Below, in pieces: positions 33,735 through 43,655 of a stretch of DNA of 64,000 nucleotides (the stretch's first letter is position 1; each line of letters opens with the position of its first letter). This DNA comes from Bacteroidia bacterium (GTDB lineage: Bacteria; Bacteroidota; Bacteroidia; Palsa-965). The notes beneath the pieces were generated by a model. The model had not been told where the DNA came from. It was given only the letters and a program-made list of their open reading frames with translations, and did no database searches. The position numbers and the translations under genes were made by a program. The stretch lies in the NCBI GenBank assembly GCA_025454955.1, contig JALONL010000002.1, positions 62,001 through 126,000 on the forward strand. Reading direction: 5' to 3'.

Positions 33735-35147
33735 ATGGTTTTTGCGAGCCTTACCTTTTTATACATTTTCCTGCCGCTCAACCTTATTCTGTACTACCTC
33801 TCCAAAAACAGTACGTACAGAAATGTGTTGCTTACGCTTTTCTCCTTTGTATTTTATGCCTGGGGCGAACCGGTGTGGATATTGCTGCTGGTTTTCTCGT
33901 CGATGGTTGACTATGCCAACGCGCTGTTCATTGAAAAATACCGCGAAACGAAATGGGCCCGGCTGGGCATTGTGTCCACCGTAATTTTTAATGCGGGCAT
34001 TCTCATGGCTTTCAAATACAGCGGGTTTGTGGTGGAAAACATCAACCTGCTTCTGGGAACCAATTTTGCCGTTCCCGAATTTGCGCTGCCGGTGGGCATT
34101 TCGTTTTACACCTTTCAAACGGTGTCGTATGTAATAGATGTGTACCGGCGTGAAGTGCCCGCGCAGCGTTCGCCAATGAAGTTCCTCATGTTTGTGAGTT
34201 TGTATCATCAGCTGGTGGCCGGGCCTATTGTGCGGTACAGCCACATTGCGCATGAAATAGACAACCGTAAGTTTAACATCGGCGATATAAGTTCGGGCGT
34301 AGGCCGGTTTTGTATCGGGCTGTTTAAGAAAGTATGCATTGCCAATGTGGCGGGCGAACTGGTGGCGAAATACTTAGACGGCGATTTTGCCCTGCTTTCG
34401 GTGGGCGAGGCCTGGTTTGGACTGATTATGTTTTCGGTGCAGATTTATTTCGATTTCTCGGGCTACTCCGATATGGCTATTGGCTTGGGGCGCATGTTCG
34501 GGTTTCATTACCACGAAAATTTCAACTATCCGTACATCGCCAAATCGGCTACCGAATTCTGGCGGCGCTGGCATATTTCGCTCGGTACTTTTTTCCGCGA
34601 TTATCTGTATATACCGCTCGGCGGCAACAAACGTTTCCCGGTGCGCAATTTGTTTGTGGTGTGGTTTTTAACGGGATTGTGGCACGGGGCAAGCTGGAAT
34701 TTTATTTTCTGGGGACTGTATTTCGGTTTGCTGATTTATGCCGAAAGGTTGTTTCTGTTTAAGCTGCTGAATAAAATTCCGGCGGCGGTTTCGCATGTGT
34801 ATTTACTCATAGCGGCGGTACTGGGCTGGGCTTTGTTTTATTTTGAAAGTCTGCCCCGGCTGGGTGCGTTTTTCGAAATTCTGTTCGGGGCCAATCGCCG
34901 GGGCGGTGTGTGGGATATGCAGCTTACGCTCGATTTACAGGAAAATGTGTTCTGGCTGCTGCTTACCCTGTTGTTGTGTTTGCCAGTGTATCATTGGTTC
35001 AACCGCCGTGTGCGCAGGCAGGTTACGCGACAAAACAGGCCGTATTTTTTGCTCGGCAGTATGGCGCTGAGTATGGTACTTTTGTTTATGGCCACGGCCA
35101 TGCTTACGGGCAAATCGTATAATCCGTTTATTTACTACCGGTTCTGA
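33735..35147 (+). CDS. MBOAT family O-acyltransferase (AlgI-like)
   Basis: AlgI-type MBOAT proteins move acyl groups across the inner membrane for modification of extracellular polysaccharides or cell-wall polymers. The ATG at 33735 (MVFASLTFLYIFLPLNLIL) is the family start; the frame extends 30 codons upstream without features. The product is 470 residues with about eleven membrane segments. Catalytic-site residues are H280 (FWRRWHISLG) and H317 (TGLWHGASWN). It is the first gene of a three-gene cassette: the DHHW protein follows after 3 bp and the SGNH protein overlaps that one by 1 bp. Confidence 0.94.
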   Translation: MVFASLTFLYIFLPLNLILYYLSKNSTYRNVLLTLFSFVFYAWGEPVWILLLVFSSMVDYANALFIEKYRETKWARLGIVSTVIFNAGILMAFKYSGFVVENINLLLGTNFAVPEFALPVGISFYTFQTVSYVIDVYRREVPAQRSPMKFLMFVSLYHQLVAGPIVRYSHIAHEIDNRKFNIGDISSGVGRFCIGLFKKVCIANVAGELVAKYLDGDFALLSVGEAWFGLIMFSVQIYFDFSGYSDMAIGLGRMFGFHYHENFNYPYIAKSATEFWRRWHISLGTFFRDYLYIPLGGNKRFPVRNLFVVWFLTGLWHGASWNFIFWGLYFGLLIYAERLFLFKLLNKIPAAVSHVYLLIAAVLGWALFYFESLPRLGAFFEILFGANRRGGVWDMQLTLDLQENVFWLLLTLLLCLPVYHWFNRRVRRQVTRQNRPYFLLGSMALSMVLLFMATAMLTGKSYNPFIYYRF

Positions 35148-35150
35148 GGC

Positions 35151-36524
35151 ATGAAGAAGCACAAACAAATACGCAAACGGCTGGCCTGGATCAACTTCGT
35201 GCTTTTTGGCGCGGTGCTCACGGTGGGCGGCGTGTTGTTTTTTGTACTGCCAAAAATACAATCATCGGCAGTGGAAAACCGCAGGCTTACGCCGTTTCCG
35301 CGGTTCAGTATGCACTCGTTTTTTGAAGGGCATTATACCGACAGTCTCGACCAGTATGTGGCCGATCATTTTGCTTTTCGCGAAGCATTGGTGAGCACCT
35401 CGTTTCAACTGGCCGAATGGCGGGGCATTCCCAACCGCGAAGTAAAATTTTACGATGCTTCGCAATTGGCCAAAAACAAGCCCGGTGCCATTACCACCAA
35501 TGCCACCCTGCCCGATTCGCTGGCCGCAGCCGATACGGCAACCGTAAACGAAAACGGCGACATTATTGCCAACATGGTTGTACACAACGGCATGGCCATA
35601 CAATACTTCGGCGGCAATGCCACTATGGCTGCCCGCTATGCACAGGCCATTAATAAATTCCGCACGGTGCTGCCTGCTTCTGTGCGTATTTACGATGTGG
35701 TGGTGCCTTCGCATTACGATTTATACATGCCCGATGAGTTCCGCCGCTCGTCGAACAGCGAGAAGAAAAACATTGATATTATTTACAGCAATTTGAATCC
35801 GGGCATTATTGCCGTAGATGCCTGGACACCCATGATGGCGCATAAAAACGAATACCTGTTTTTCCGCACCGACCATCACTGGACAGGCGCCGGTGCATAC
35901 TACGCCTACGCCGCCACCGTGGAGCGCGCAGGTATGCAGCCGCTGGCACTTGGTCAGATGCAAACGCGGGTGCAAAAAAACTGGCTGGGCTCGCTATACG
36001 CTCTCACGCGCGACGAACGCCTGAAAGAAAAGCCCGACACTGCGGTGTGCTACATGATTCCCAACAGCTACAAAGCCTGGCGCTATACCGACGAAAATAT
36101 TACCAAACCCATTCCTGCCGCACTTTACCACAAAGGCGGCGGCTATGGCATGTACCTCGGCGGCGACTTTCCGCTCATGAAAGTGGAAACCTCAAACCGC
36201 AGCGGCCGCAGTGTGGTAATATTGAAAAACTCTTACGGCAATGCGTTTGCTCCGTACTTTGCAGCGCATTTCGATAAGGTATATATTATCGACTATCGTT
36301 ATTTCAATCACAGCCTGCCCGATTTTGTAAAGGAAAACGGCATAACCGATGTGGTGTTTATAAACGGCTCATTCTCGGCAAACACAAGCTGGCACATTAT
36401 GCGCATCGAAAAACTGCTGAAAGGAGCCCCGCCGCAAAACAACAGCGATTCGCTGCCCGGCATCGACTCGGCACTTATCCGCAAAGACTCATTACTTACC
36501 GATACGCTCAAACGCACTCCCTGA
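35151..36524 (+). CDS. DHHW family protein (AlgX/AlgJ-like O-acetyltransferase partner)
   Basis: The 457-residue protein has one N-terminal membrane helix (about 13-33) and a large periplasmic domain. The DHHW motif (D241-H242-H243-W244 in FRTDHHWTGAGAY) marks the SGNH-like AlgJ/AlgX group, in which the residues belong to the catalytic site. In alginate producers such proteins transfer acetyl groups passed over by AlgI. The serine motif may be in KNSYGNAF near residue 365. The order, 3 bp after an AlgI-like gene, supports the same job on another polymer. The polymer is not known. Confidence 0.9.
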   Translation: MKKHKQIRKRLAWINFVLFGAVLTVGGVLFFVLPKIQSSAVENRRLTPFPRFSMHSFFEGHYTDSLDQYVADHFAFREALVSTSFQLAEWRGIPNREVKFYDASQLAKNKPGAITTNATLPDSLAAADTATVNENGDIIANMVVHNGMAIQYFGGNATMAARYAQAINKFRTVLPASVRIYDVVVPSHYDLYMPDEFRRSSNSEKKNIDIIYSNLNPGIIAVDAWTPMMAHKNEYLFFRTDHHWTGAGAYYAYAATVERAGMQPLALGQMQTRVQKNWLGSLYALTRDERLKEKPDTAVCYMIPNSYKAWRYTDENITKPIPAALYHKGGGYGMYLGGDFPLMKVETSNRSGRSVVILKNSYGNAFAPYFAAHFDKVYIIDYRYFNHSLPDFVKENGITDVVFINGSFSANTSWHIMRIEKLLKGAPPQNNSDSLPGIDSALIRKDSLLTDTLKRTP

Positions 36525-38098
36525 TGAAAGCCCGTACAGCCAAACTCATTTCCGTTGTTTTTTCCACGCGTTATCTGCGCTGGTGGCTGGCCGTGCCGCT
36601 TATTATTTCGCTGCTGCTTATGATGCAGTTAAAAAAAGCATCGGGCTTTGCCTCTGCCCTCGCAGTAAACGAACCGCCCCGCGTGGCCGATACAACTGCA
36701 TATCCGTTTATACACGAAGAATTTAACTGCATACAATTCTACAGCCGCAGTGCCATGCAGCATTTTTACAATGCGTGGATGAATACGTCAACCAAAAAAA
36801 TGGCCGTGGTTCACCTCGGCGACTCGCACCTGCAGGCCGATATTTTTCCCGGCCAGGCACGCAAAGGCTTGCAGCAGATACACGGCGACGGCGGCCGCGG
36901 CACCATGTTTCCCTACTCCACCGCCAAAACGTATTCTTCCATCGAATACAAATCGGCGCATACCGGCGTGTGGACGTATGGAAAGAGCTTTATACTTCCC
37001 TCCAAACTTCCGCTGGGCGTAATAGGCATGACCTGCCGCACCGAAGACACCAAGGCGTCGTTCACCCTCAACTTTGTGCAGCCCGAACCCGATGCGCGCA
37101 CGGTACTTAAAATCTTCGTAAAAAAATCGCGCGCCAGTTTCGATCTTATTGTCAATGCAGGCACACAGCTTATTCCGGTAAGCATTGATTCTGTGGCGGG
37201 CGATACGCTGCCTTACATCGAAGTAAAAGTGCCGCCGCTGGGCAAACAACTTACCGTGCGCGTGGTAAAAAACAACGCCTGGGAAAAAGAGTTTGAATGC
37301 TACGGCATGCACCTCGAAACCGAAGCCGACCGCGGCGTGGTATTCAACAACTGCGGCGTGGGTGCTTCGCGCTATCAGTCGCCGCTGTATGAAACGCTTT
37401 TTTCGCAGCAGCTTCCGGTGCTCAAACCCGATCTGGTAATTGTGGATTTCGGCACCAACGATTACCTCTACGACGACAGCATAAAACCTGCATTGCAGGA
37501 AGAAATTGTGCAGGTGGTGCGCAAAATAAAAGCCGCCGCACCGCAGGCATCCATACTGCTTACGAGTACAATGGATATGTATTACAAATACAACCACGTA
37601 CTTGCCGGCGAACAATTTTCGGATGTGATACACCGCATTGCCAAAGCCGAAAACTGCGGCGTGTATGACTGGTACTGGATTGCCGGAGGCTGGAAAGCAA
37701 TGGTTGCATTTGACAGCACCGGCCTGGGCCAGCCCGATCGCATACACCTCACCGTAAAAGGCTATCGCCTCAAAGGCGATTTACTGGTAAGCGCCATGCA
37801 ACGCACCATAAACTGGATGCAAAAAAATCCGCAGGGCGAAAGCCTTACCGTTTTCACCGACAGCCTCCGCGCACAGCAACAACGCCTGCGCAAAGCCGAT
37901 ACGCTCGATACACCACGCGCCGGAGTACCTCCCGGACGTGTGCTGGTAAAACACCGCGTGCGTTCGGGAGAGAGTTTGAGTTCGATAGGTAAAAAATATG
38001 GTGTAACGGTGAGCGAATTGAAACGATGGAATAATTTAAAGAGTAATTTGATTCATCCGGGACAGGTATTAAAGGTGTATAGGAAAAAAAAGAAATAA
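36524..38098 (+). CDS. SGNH/GDSL hydrolase-like protein with C-terminal LysM
   Basis: The 524-residue protein has an N-terminal membrane anchor (about 19-36), an SGNH domain and a LysM domain. SGNH block I is GDSHLQAD (D100-S101), block III GTNDYLYDD, and the late D-x-x-H is DRIHLT. LysM (about 477-520, VRSGESLSSIGKKYGVTVSELK) binds peptidoglycan or chitin-like glycans. The start overlaps the previous stop codon by one base (TGATG). Together with the two genes upstream it forms a cassette for acylating or deacylating a cell-wall-associated glycan, which is inference. Confidence 0.88.
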   Translation: MKARTAKLISVVFSTRYLRWWLAVPLIISLLLMMQLKKASGFASALAVNEPPRVADTTAYPFIHEEFNCIQFYSRSAMQHFYNAWMNTSTKKMAVVHLGDSHLQADIFPGQARKGLQQIHGDGGRGTMFPYSTAKTYSSIEYKSAHTGVWTYGKSFILPSKLPLGVIGMTCRTEDTKASFTLNFVQPEPDARTVLKIFVKKSRASFDLIVNAGTQLIPVSIDSVAGDTLPYIEVKVPPLGKQLTVRVVKNNAWEKEFECYGMHLETEADRGVVFNNCGVGASRYQSPLYETLFSQQLPVLKPDLVIVDFGTNDYLYDDSIKPALQEEIVQVVRKIKAAAPQASILLTSTMDMYYKYNHVLAGEQFSDVIHRIAKAENCGVYDWYWIAGGWKAMVAFDSTGLGQPDRIHLTVKGYRLKGDLLVSAMQRTINWMQKNPQGESLTVFTDSLRAQQQRLRKADTLDTPRAGVPPGRVLVKHRVRSGESLSSIGKKYGVTVSELKRWNNLKSNLIHPGQVLKVYRKKKK

Positions 38099-38475
38099 CT
38101 ATTTGCCAGTGATCTGCACAACGTTTATCAGGCGATTTTCCGGATCACCCTTAATTATCTCTTCTTATAAAAAAATTTATCCCGTTTTGCCGGGAAAGGA
38201 ATTTAAAAATAACCTGTCGGTAAAGATTGATCTTTTGCTTTCGCTGCAAAAATTCCCCGAAAATTGCTTTCTCATAAATGATGCTTATATTCGCATTAGC
38301 TGAACCTGACCCAAAAGAGTTCGTGTTACGGGATTAACTAAGATTTCTGTTCTGCAGTGTGCAGGATGAGAAATTGCGTACACACATTGTACTTAGTACA
38401 CAATGTATGCTCACAGGGTTTTGTTGAGTAATCCCCCTGCAGGATTAATACTCATTTAAACACCCTACGCCCAAA
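38099..38475. other. intergenic stretch with a small dyad
   Basis: About 375 bp without a convincing gene; a TTG-started 66-codon frame (38103-38303) has no features. At 38384-38406 a 7-bp inverted repeat, ACATTGT / ACAATGT, is separated by ACTTAGTAC. It lies about 70 bp upstream of the STAS-like gene at 38476 and may be an operator. No promoter consensus was found. Confidence 0.4.
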
Positions 38476-38829
38476 ATGAAAACATCATGGATTACCCACA
38501 AAGGCTACAGAATTTATTTCGTGGACTTCTCCGGACTTAATCCGAAAGAAATGATTGCACTGCTCGACCAGAGTTTTGCGGAAATTGAAAAAGAACCCGG
38601 ACAGGTACGTATGTTGGGCAATTATGCCAATACCAGTATCAGTCCGCGTTTCATTGACAAGTATGCCGACTGGGGCAAGAAACTGAAAACCAAAACCGAG
38701 CTGTCGGCCGTATTCGGCCTGAACTTTGCCAAGCGCGTAATGCTGAACACATTTAACGCGGCCAACGGCATGAATATAAAAGCCTTTGAAACGAAGGAAG
38801 AGGCGCTCGAACATCTTACAAAAAGCTGA
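38476..38829 (+). CDS. STAS/SpoIIAA-like single-domain protein
   Basis: This 117-residue cytoplasmic protein has the same overall pattern as the protein at 29693: a first strand (YRIYFVDFSGLN), a helix with K-E-M-I-A-L-L-D, a central strand (GQVRMLGNYANTSISP), and a final helix after F-E-T-K-E-E-A-L-E-H-L. The ATG at 38476 is well placed. Such proteins are common in Bacteroidota and have no tested function. It is convergent with the response regulator gene at 38858. Confidence 0.72.
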   Translation: MKTSWITHKGYRIYFVDFSGLNPKEMIALLDQSFAEIEKEPGQVRMLGNYANTSISPRFIDKYADWGKKLKTKTELSAVFGLNFAKRVMLNTFNAANGMNIKAFETKEEALEHLTKS

Positions 38830-38857
38830 ACAGCGCAGGATTTTATGATGCAGTGGT

Positions 38858-39517
38858 TTAGAAAAACAGGGTAAGCAATCTGTTTTTCTTTGCTTTCTGC
38901 ACAGCTTCCATTTTATTATGCACCTGCAATTTCCGGTAAATATTTTCGATGTGTTTGCGCACGGTTTTGGGGCTTACAAAAAGCACATCGGCTATTTGCT
39001 GGTAGTTTTGTCCTTCGGCTATTTTCTCTAAAATTTCGAGTTCGCGTTTGGAGAGGTCGAATGTTTCGGTTTGGGCTGTGGGTTGCGGTTGTGGGGCGTT
39101 GCGCAGGAGTTGCAGGGCCTTGCGGGCGATGCTGGGGCTCATGGGCGAGCCGCCTTCGAGCACTTCTTCGATGGCAGCAATTAACACCGACGGCGGCGAA
39201 TCTTTGAGCAGATAACCGGTAGCTCCGGCCACAATGCTGTCGAAAATTTTGTCTTCGGTATCAAACACCGTGTGCATGAGAATGCGTATGCCAGGATATT
39301 TTTCGCTCACCAGACGGGCGGCTTCAATGCCATTCATTTCGGGCATGTGAATATCCATGAGCAACACCGCGGGCTGTTGCGATTCGAGTTTGTGCATGAG
39401 TTCGTGGCCGTTGCGGGCCACAAAAAGCAATTCAATGGAATCAAAGCATGAAAGGTTGCGGCTCACCGATTGTATGAGGTGCGCATTGTCTTCCACAAGT
39501 CCTACCGTAATTTTCAT
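38858..39517 (-). CDS. response regulator, NarL/FixJ (LuxR-type) family
   Basis: The 219-residue protein has a receiver domain (1-120) with the phosphoacceptor D55 (LLMDIHMPE), the acidic pair E9/D10 and K105 (YLLKD), then a Gln/Pro linker (NAPQPQPTAQTE) and a LuxR-type helix-turn-helix (about 150-212, LSKRELEILEKIAEGQNYQQIA). It starts 14 bp after the sensor kinase gene, so it should be its partner. The targets are unknown. Confidence 0.94.
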   Translation of the reverse strand: MKITVGLVEDNAHLIQSVSRNLSCFDSIELLFVARNGHELMHKLESQQPAVLLMDIHMPEMNGIEAARLVSEKYPGIRILMHTVFDTEDKIFDSIVAGATGYLLKDSPPSVLIAAIEEVLEGGSPMSPSIARKALQLLRNAPQPQPTAQTETFDLSKRELEILEKIAEGQNYQQIADVLFVSPKTVRKHIENIYRKLQVHNKMEAVQKAKKNRLLTLFF

Positions 39518-39531
39518 GCTGTAAGATTATT

Positions 39532-42500
39532 TCATTTGTCGGAGTTGTGCAATACGTCATTTACCGTATTCACCGGTAAAGTAATGCGTATTTCGGTGCC
39601 GCTTCCGGGTTGTGAACTCAGCGTTATTCCTGCACCAATTTCGGCGGCGCGTGTGCGCATGTTGGCCAAGCCGTAATGTCCGTCGCGGTTTTGGCCGGGG
39701 TCGAATCCGCAGCCGTTGTCGGAAATGGTGATTACCAGTTTTCCGGCTTCGGCCAGCAGCGTAATGTCGAGTTGTGTGGCATTGGCGTGTTTAATGGCAT
39801 TGTTTACCGCTTCCTGTATAATGCGGTACAAATGCAGCACCTGCGCGGGCGCCAGCGCAATGCCCAAACCGGCGGCATGATGTTCCACCTGCATCTGCAT
39901 ATTTCCCGAAGAGCCTGCCTGCTGTGCAAAATTTCGCAGCTTCTGCACAAACTCATCGATGCCCAGTGCGGGCTGGTTCATGGCCCAGATTGTTTCGCGC
40001 AACTGATCCATGGTGTGGCGGGCGTTTTGTCCGAGTTCGTGAATGAGCCGGCGGTTTTCCACGGGTGTTTGCTTTTCGAGGCGGAACGAAAGGAAATCGA
40101 GTGTGCTTACAATGTAGGTAATCTGCGCACCGATATTGTCGTGCAAATCGCGCGAGATGCGTTCGCGTTCGATATGTATTTTATGTTCTGTTTCGAGCAC
40201 GCGCATTTTGCGGCGGTAATTCTGGCGGGCAATCCACGCCACAATTCCCGCAAGCAGCAAGGCCGCCAGCACAGCCATGAGCACATAAAACCAGGTGCGC
40301 ATCCAAAACGGAGGCACCACATGCAGCGGAATTTCAATCATGTTTTCCTGCCAGGGGCCGTTGCCAACGCGCACACGTACTTTAAATACATAATCGCCAA
40401 AGGGCAGGTTGGTATAGGAAATCATGCGCTGGCCCGGAGCCTGTTCTATCCACGCGGCATCAAAGCCTTCGAGCATGCAACTGTATCGTATTTTTTCCTG
40501 CACACGGTAGTTTACGGCTGTAAATGAAAACGCCACATTGCGCGTTTCGTGGTCAAGCATGAGTTGCTCAAGCCCGAAACACGGCACCGGCTGGTTGTTG
40601 ATGTAAAGGCCGGCCAGCACAGGATGCAGCGTATCGGCCAAAGTGCTGTGTGCGGCCGGATCGAAACTCACCCACCCGTCGACCGAACCAAAACCCAGAT
40701 GTCCGTTGCTGAACCGGTACGCCGAGTTTTGTACAAATTCATTGGAGGGCAGCCCGTCGCGTATGGTAAACACTTCGATAAAACCGGTGAGCGGATCGAG
40801 CCTGCAAATTCCTTCGTTGGTGCTCATCCACAATATTCCCTGCTTGTCTTCTACAGCCGCATACACCACATCGTTGGGCAGTCCCGATGTGGTGTTGAAT
40901 GTGACAAACTTCTGCTGCTCCGGATAAAACCGCGCCACGCCGCCGCCCAGCGTAGAAATCCAGAGCGTGTTGCTGCTGCCCTCGCTCACATACGAAACCA
41001 CATCAAACGGCAGCGAAGTGGTATCGTTTGCCAGCGTGTGGTAATTGTAAAATGTATTCCCCGAAAGGCGTGTAAGCCCCATCGGGTGCGCCAGCCAGAG
41101 TGTTTGCCGGGCATCGGAATGAGCGTGTATGATATAGCTGTTGGGTAATCCCGACTCGTTATTGCTTTTATAATACACACGCCATGCACCGGTTTGTGGA
41201 TTGAAAATATTGAGTCCGTGGCGGGTGGTAATAATTACCTGCGAATCGGCAGGCGAGGAAATATGGAAAATACTGTTGTCGCTTAACTCAGAGTTGGTGG
41301 TATCAATCCACTCGCGTTTGCGCAACGCGGTATCAATACAAATAATGCCGCTGTTGCGGGTGCCAACCCATAATTTACCCTGCCGGTCGAAACACAGCTG
41401 TGTGGCAAATACATCTTTCGGTACCAGCGAAAGCCATTGCGGTGGCGCTTTTGCATTCTCCGGAATGCTTATCACGCCTTTTTCGGTACCAAGTATTACA
41501 CCCGTGTTTGATTCGGCCGCCGCCCACACCGCACCCGGCGGAAAACCGGGCATTTGTGCCGAACTATATACTTTAAAAAACTCGCGCCCCGCATCGCACA
41601 TATTCACCCCTCCGCCCGAAGTGCCCACCCACATTACGCCCTGACGGTCGCACATGAGACTGAGTATCTGACTTGAGTTTAGCGAAAACGGATTGGCTGC
41701 ATCAGTCTCAATCCTTTTCAATGAGCCCGAAGAAGGTTGAAAGAGCCAGAGACTGTTTTCGGTGCCAATCCACATTCTTCCGGTTTTATCAAACGAAAGG
41801 CAATTGATATTATCGGGCAGGTCGGCAATTTTTTTGGTAATGCCCGAGGGGGAAATGTGATAAAGTGATTTTATTGCACTGAAATAAATTCCATCGGCAG
41901 CATATTCCAAATCGTTTATATAATTAACCAATAACACAGGCAGTGCAAGTGTATATTTCAGCGGCAACACAAGCGATGCCGACACAAACAACGAATCGTT
42001 ACGGCGGATGATATACTTGTTTTGTTGTTTCCAGATGCGCTTGTAATACGGCGGAAAAGGTTTTGCCACAATTTTATCGTTCTGCACTTCGGCCATACAC
42101 AGGCCGAGCGGGACAATGCTCAACACCATACCCTTGCCCGAAGGGCAAAAGAATGCAGATGGATGATGAAGGCCGGTATTGGCTGACGGAGATTTAAAGC
42201 GTATAAAACAGTTTTTGCTTTTCAGAAATACACACAACCCCGATCGTGTGCCCACCCAGATATTTCCTGCGCTGTCTTCGGAAAGATCAACCACAAAATT
42301 ATCGGTAAGCGAAGTGCTGTCTTTGTGGTTGTGCCGGTAAACCGTAAACGAATACCCATCGAATCGGCTCAGTCCGTCCTGTGTGCCCATCCAGATAAAC
42401 CCTTCACGATCCTGCAACAAGGCATGTACCGAATTTTGCGGAAGGCCCTGCCGGGTATCGTAATGCGTAAATCTCAGCGGCTGTGCAAAGCACACCGTTG

Positions 42501-42537
42501 AGCAGAAAAGGAAAACGAGCAGGAGAAAATTACGCAT
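39532..42537 (-). CDS. two-component sensor histidine kinase with periplasmic propeller
   Basis: The 1001-residue kinase has a signal peptide (1-18), a two-component-regulator propeller of about 700 residues (repeats such as DREGFIWMGTQDGLSRFDG and DSAGNIWVGTRSGL), a Y_Y_Y domain, one membrane helix (about 745-765), a HisKA_3-type dimerisation domain with H799 (ISRDLHDNIGAQ) and a HATPase domain (EAVNNAIKHA, SDNGCGFDPG). Unlike hybrid SusCD-type regulators it has no receiver or AraC domain; the separate LuxR-type regulator 14 bp downstream supplies the output. The ligand is unknown. TATTTTTG at 42548-42555 may be its -7 element. Confidence 0.95.
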   Translation of the reverse strand: MRNFLLLVFLFCSTVCFAQPLRFTHYDTRQGLPQNSVHALLQDREGFIWMGTQDGLSRFDGYSFTVYRHNHKDSTSLTDNFVVDLSEDSAGNIWVGTRSGLCVFLKSKNCFIRFKSPSANTGLHHPSAFFCPSGKGMVLSIVPLGLCMAEVQNDKIVAKPFPPYYKRIWKQQNKYIIRRNDSLFVSASLVLPLKYTLALPVLLVNYINDLEYAADGIYFSAIKSLYHISPSGITKKIADLPDNINCLSFDKTGRMWIGTENSLWLFQPSSGSLKRIETDAANPFSLNSSQILSLMCDRQGVMWVGTSGGGVNMCDAGREFFKVYSSAQMPGFPPGAVWAAAESNTGVILGTEKGVISIPENAKAPPQWLSLVPKDVFATQLCFDRQGKLWVGTRNSGIICIDTALRKREWIDTTNSELSDNSIFHISSPADSQVIITTRHGLNIFNPQTGAWRVYYKSNNESGLPNSYIIHAHSDARQTLWLAHPMGLTRLSGNTFYNYHTLANDTTSLPFDVVSYVSEGSSNTLWISTLGGGVARFYPEQQKFVTFNTTSGLPNDVVYAAVEDKQGILWMSTNEGICRLDPLTGFIEVFTIRDGLPSNEFVQNSAYRFSNGHLGFGSVDGWVSFDPAAHSTLADTLHPVLAGLYINNQPVPCFGLEQLMLDHETRNVAFSFTAVNYRVQEKIRYSCMLEGFDAAWIEQAPGQRMISYTNLPFGDYVFKVRVRVGNGPWQENMIEIPLHVVPPFWMRTWFYVLMAVLAALLLAGIVAWIARQNYRRKMRVLETEHKIHIERERISRDLHDNIGAQITYIVSTLDFLSFRLEKQTPVENRRLIHELGQNARHTMDQLRETIWAMNQPALGIDEFVQKLRNFAQQAGSSGNMQMQVEHHAAGLGIALAPAQVLHLYRIIQEAVNNAIKHANATQLDITLLAEAGKLVITISDNGCGFDPGQNRDGHYGLANMRTRAAEIGAGITLSSQPGSGTEIRITLPVNTVNDVLHNSDK

Positions 42538-42655
42538 GGTGGTTTATCAAAAATAACAAGGATGAGCATACATTCTTCTGTTTACTGCATTTTAGGGCAA
42601 ATGCCGTATTGATACGCAAGTTGAGGTTGCGGAGGTTTGTAAAAAATAAATCACC

Positions 42656-43570
42656 ATGCTGCTCCGAAAAATACTTTCCCCTGCAATTCTGTTTCTGGCG
42701 GTGAATCTCTCTGCACAGGACAATATCAGTTACAAAGTGGTACACGACCGTCCGCGCGATGTAAACAATTTTGTAATGGCATTGGATCTTGCCCAGCTTG
42801 ATTTCGGGTTTAAAAATATCGACGGGCTGAGTTTCAATATCGGTGTGTGGGGCTATGCCAATTACAGACATACGCTTTGTGCCGATTATATTTTCAGGAT
42901 GGGATGGTTTACTGCCGGACGTTTGGGCGATAAGGAAGCGAGGCGGCACACACAGGTGGAAGCCGGAGTGAGTTTCGGACTTCTTCAGCGCGAAGTGCAG
43001 AAGGTGTTTAATGTAACCCTTAAATCGACCACCAGCAGGCAGAACAACTATGATGTAACCACCACACAATACATTCAGGTGCCCGGCCTGCAATACCGTG
43101 TTTCGGGTGTGCGTGCAGGATTTATGCACTACGGCGGCCCGCTGTCGGAACCCAAGGATACTGATTTTGGTATTGTAAACTATGCCGTGTATGGGGTGTA
43201 TGCCGGCCTTTTCAGAACACGCACTGATAATCTGCGCATATCAACCGACAAATACGGCATACGCGGTTATTCGCACAATGTGCGGGTGTATCTCGATGCC
43301 ACATTTGTGCCGGTAAGTACTTTCAAAGATCCCGATCCGGCCTACTACAATTTCCCCGTGGGCGTACGTCTCGGCGCGTGGATTTTGCCTTCGCTTCCGC
43401 GCAAAGAAGCAAAAGGAATGTACAACAAGGGTGTGAGCTGGCAAATGGAAATTGGCCTGCGCCGTTTCGACGGATTTTATATGCAGGGCACATTGGCCGT
43501 ACCTCTGGCCCGGAAAAAACTCAAAGCCCTCGGTGCCGAAGACAATGAGCCGGTGCGCACCTCCGAATGA
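42656..43570 (+). CDS. exported protein, possible outer-membrane protein
   Basis: The 304-residue protein has a signal peptide (MLLRKILSPAILFLAVNLSAQ). The mature part alternates beta-strand-like stretches with aromatic ends (GVWGYANYRHTLCADYIFRMGWF, VRAGFMHYGGPL, MEIGLRRFDGFYMQGTLAVPL) and a Thr/Ser/Asn loop near residue 135, which suggests a barrel or surface protein. No family was recognised. It is divergent from the sensor kinase (118 bp) and 85 bp before the OmpA/PD40 gene. Confidence 0.7.
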   Translation: MLLRKILSPAILFLAVNLSAQDNISYKVVHDRPRDVNNFVMALDLAQLDFGFKNIDGLSFNIGVWGYANYRHTLCADYIFRMGWFTAGRLGDKEARRHTQVEAGVSFGLLQREVQKVFNVTLKSTTSRQNNYDVTTTQYIQVPGLQYRVSGVRAGFMHYGGPLSEPKDTDFGIVNYAVYGVYAGLFRTRTDNLRISTDKYGIRGYSHNVRVYLDATFVPVSTFKDPDPAYYNFPVGVRLGAWILPSLPRKEAKGMYNKGVSWQMEIGLRRFDGFYMQGTLAVPLARKKLKALGAEDNEPVRTSE

Positions 43571-43593
43571 TTTTGCATAAACCCTGAGTAAAC

Positions 43594-43637
43594 TGCTGCC
43601 GGAAAAGAATGAGGGGCACATTCGTCCGGCGGCGGTT
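43594..43637 (+). terminator. possible terminator between two envelope genes
   Basis: The stem GCTGCCGGA / TCCGGCGGC (43595-43603, 43625-43633, one G-T pair) has an inner A-T rich part and is followed by a broken T-run (GGTTCTTTTC). Confidence 0.45.
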
Positions 43638-43655
43638 CTTTTCAATTTTCAGCGT

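Noticed and set aside
38103..38303. TTG-started 66-codon frame after the LysM protein
   Set aside because: It has no ATG, no promoter element and no recognisable composition; it is treated as non-coding.
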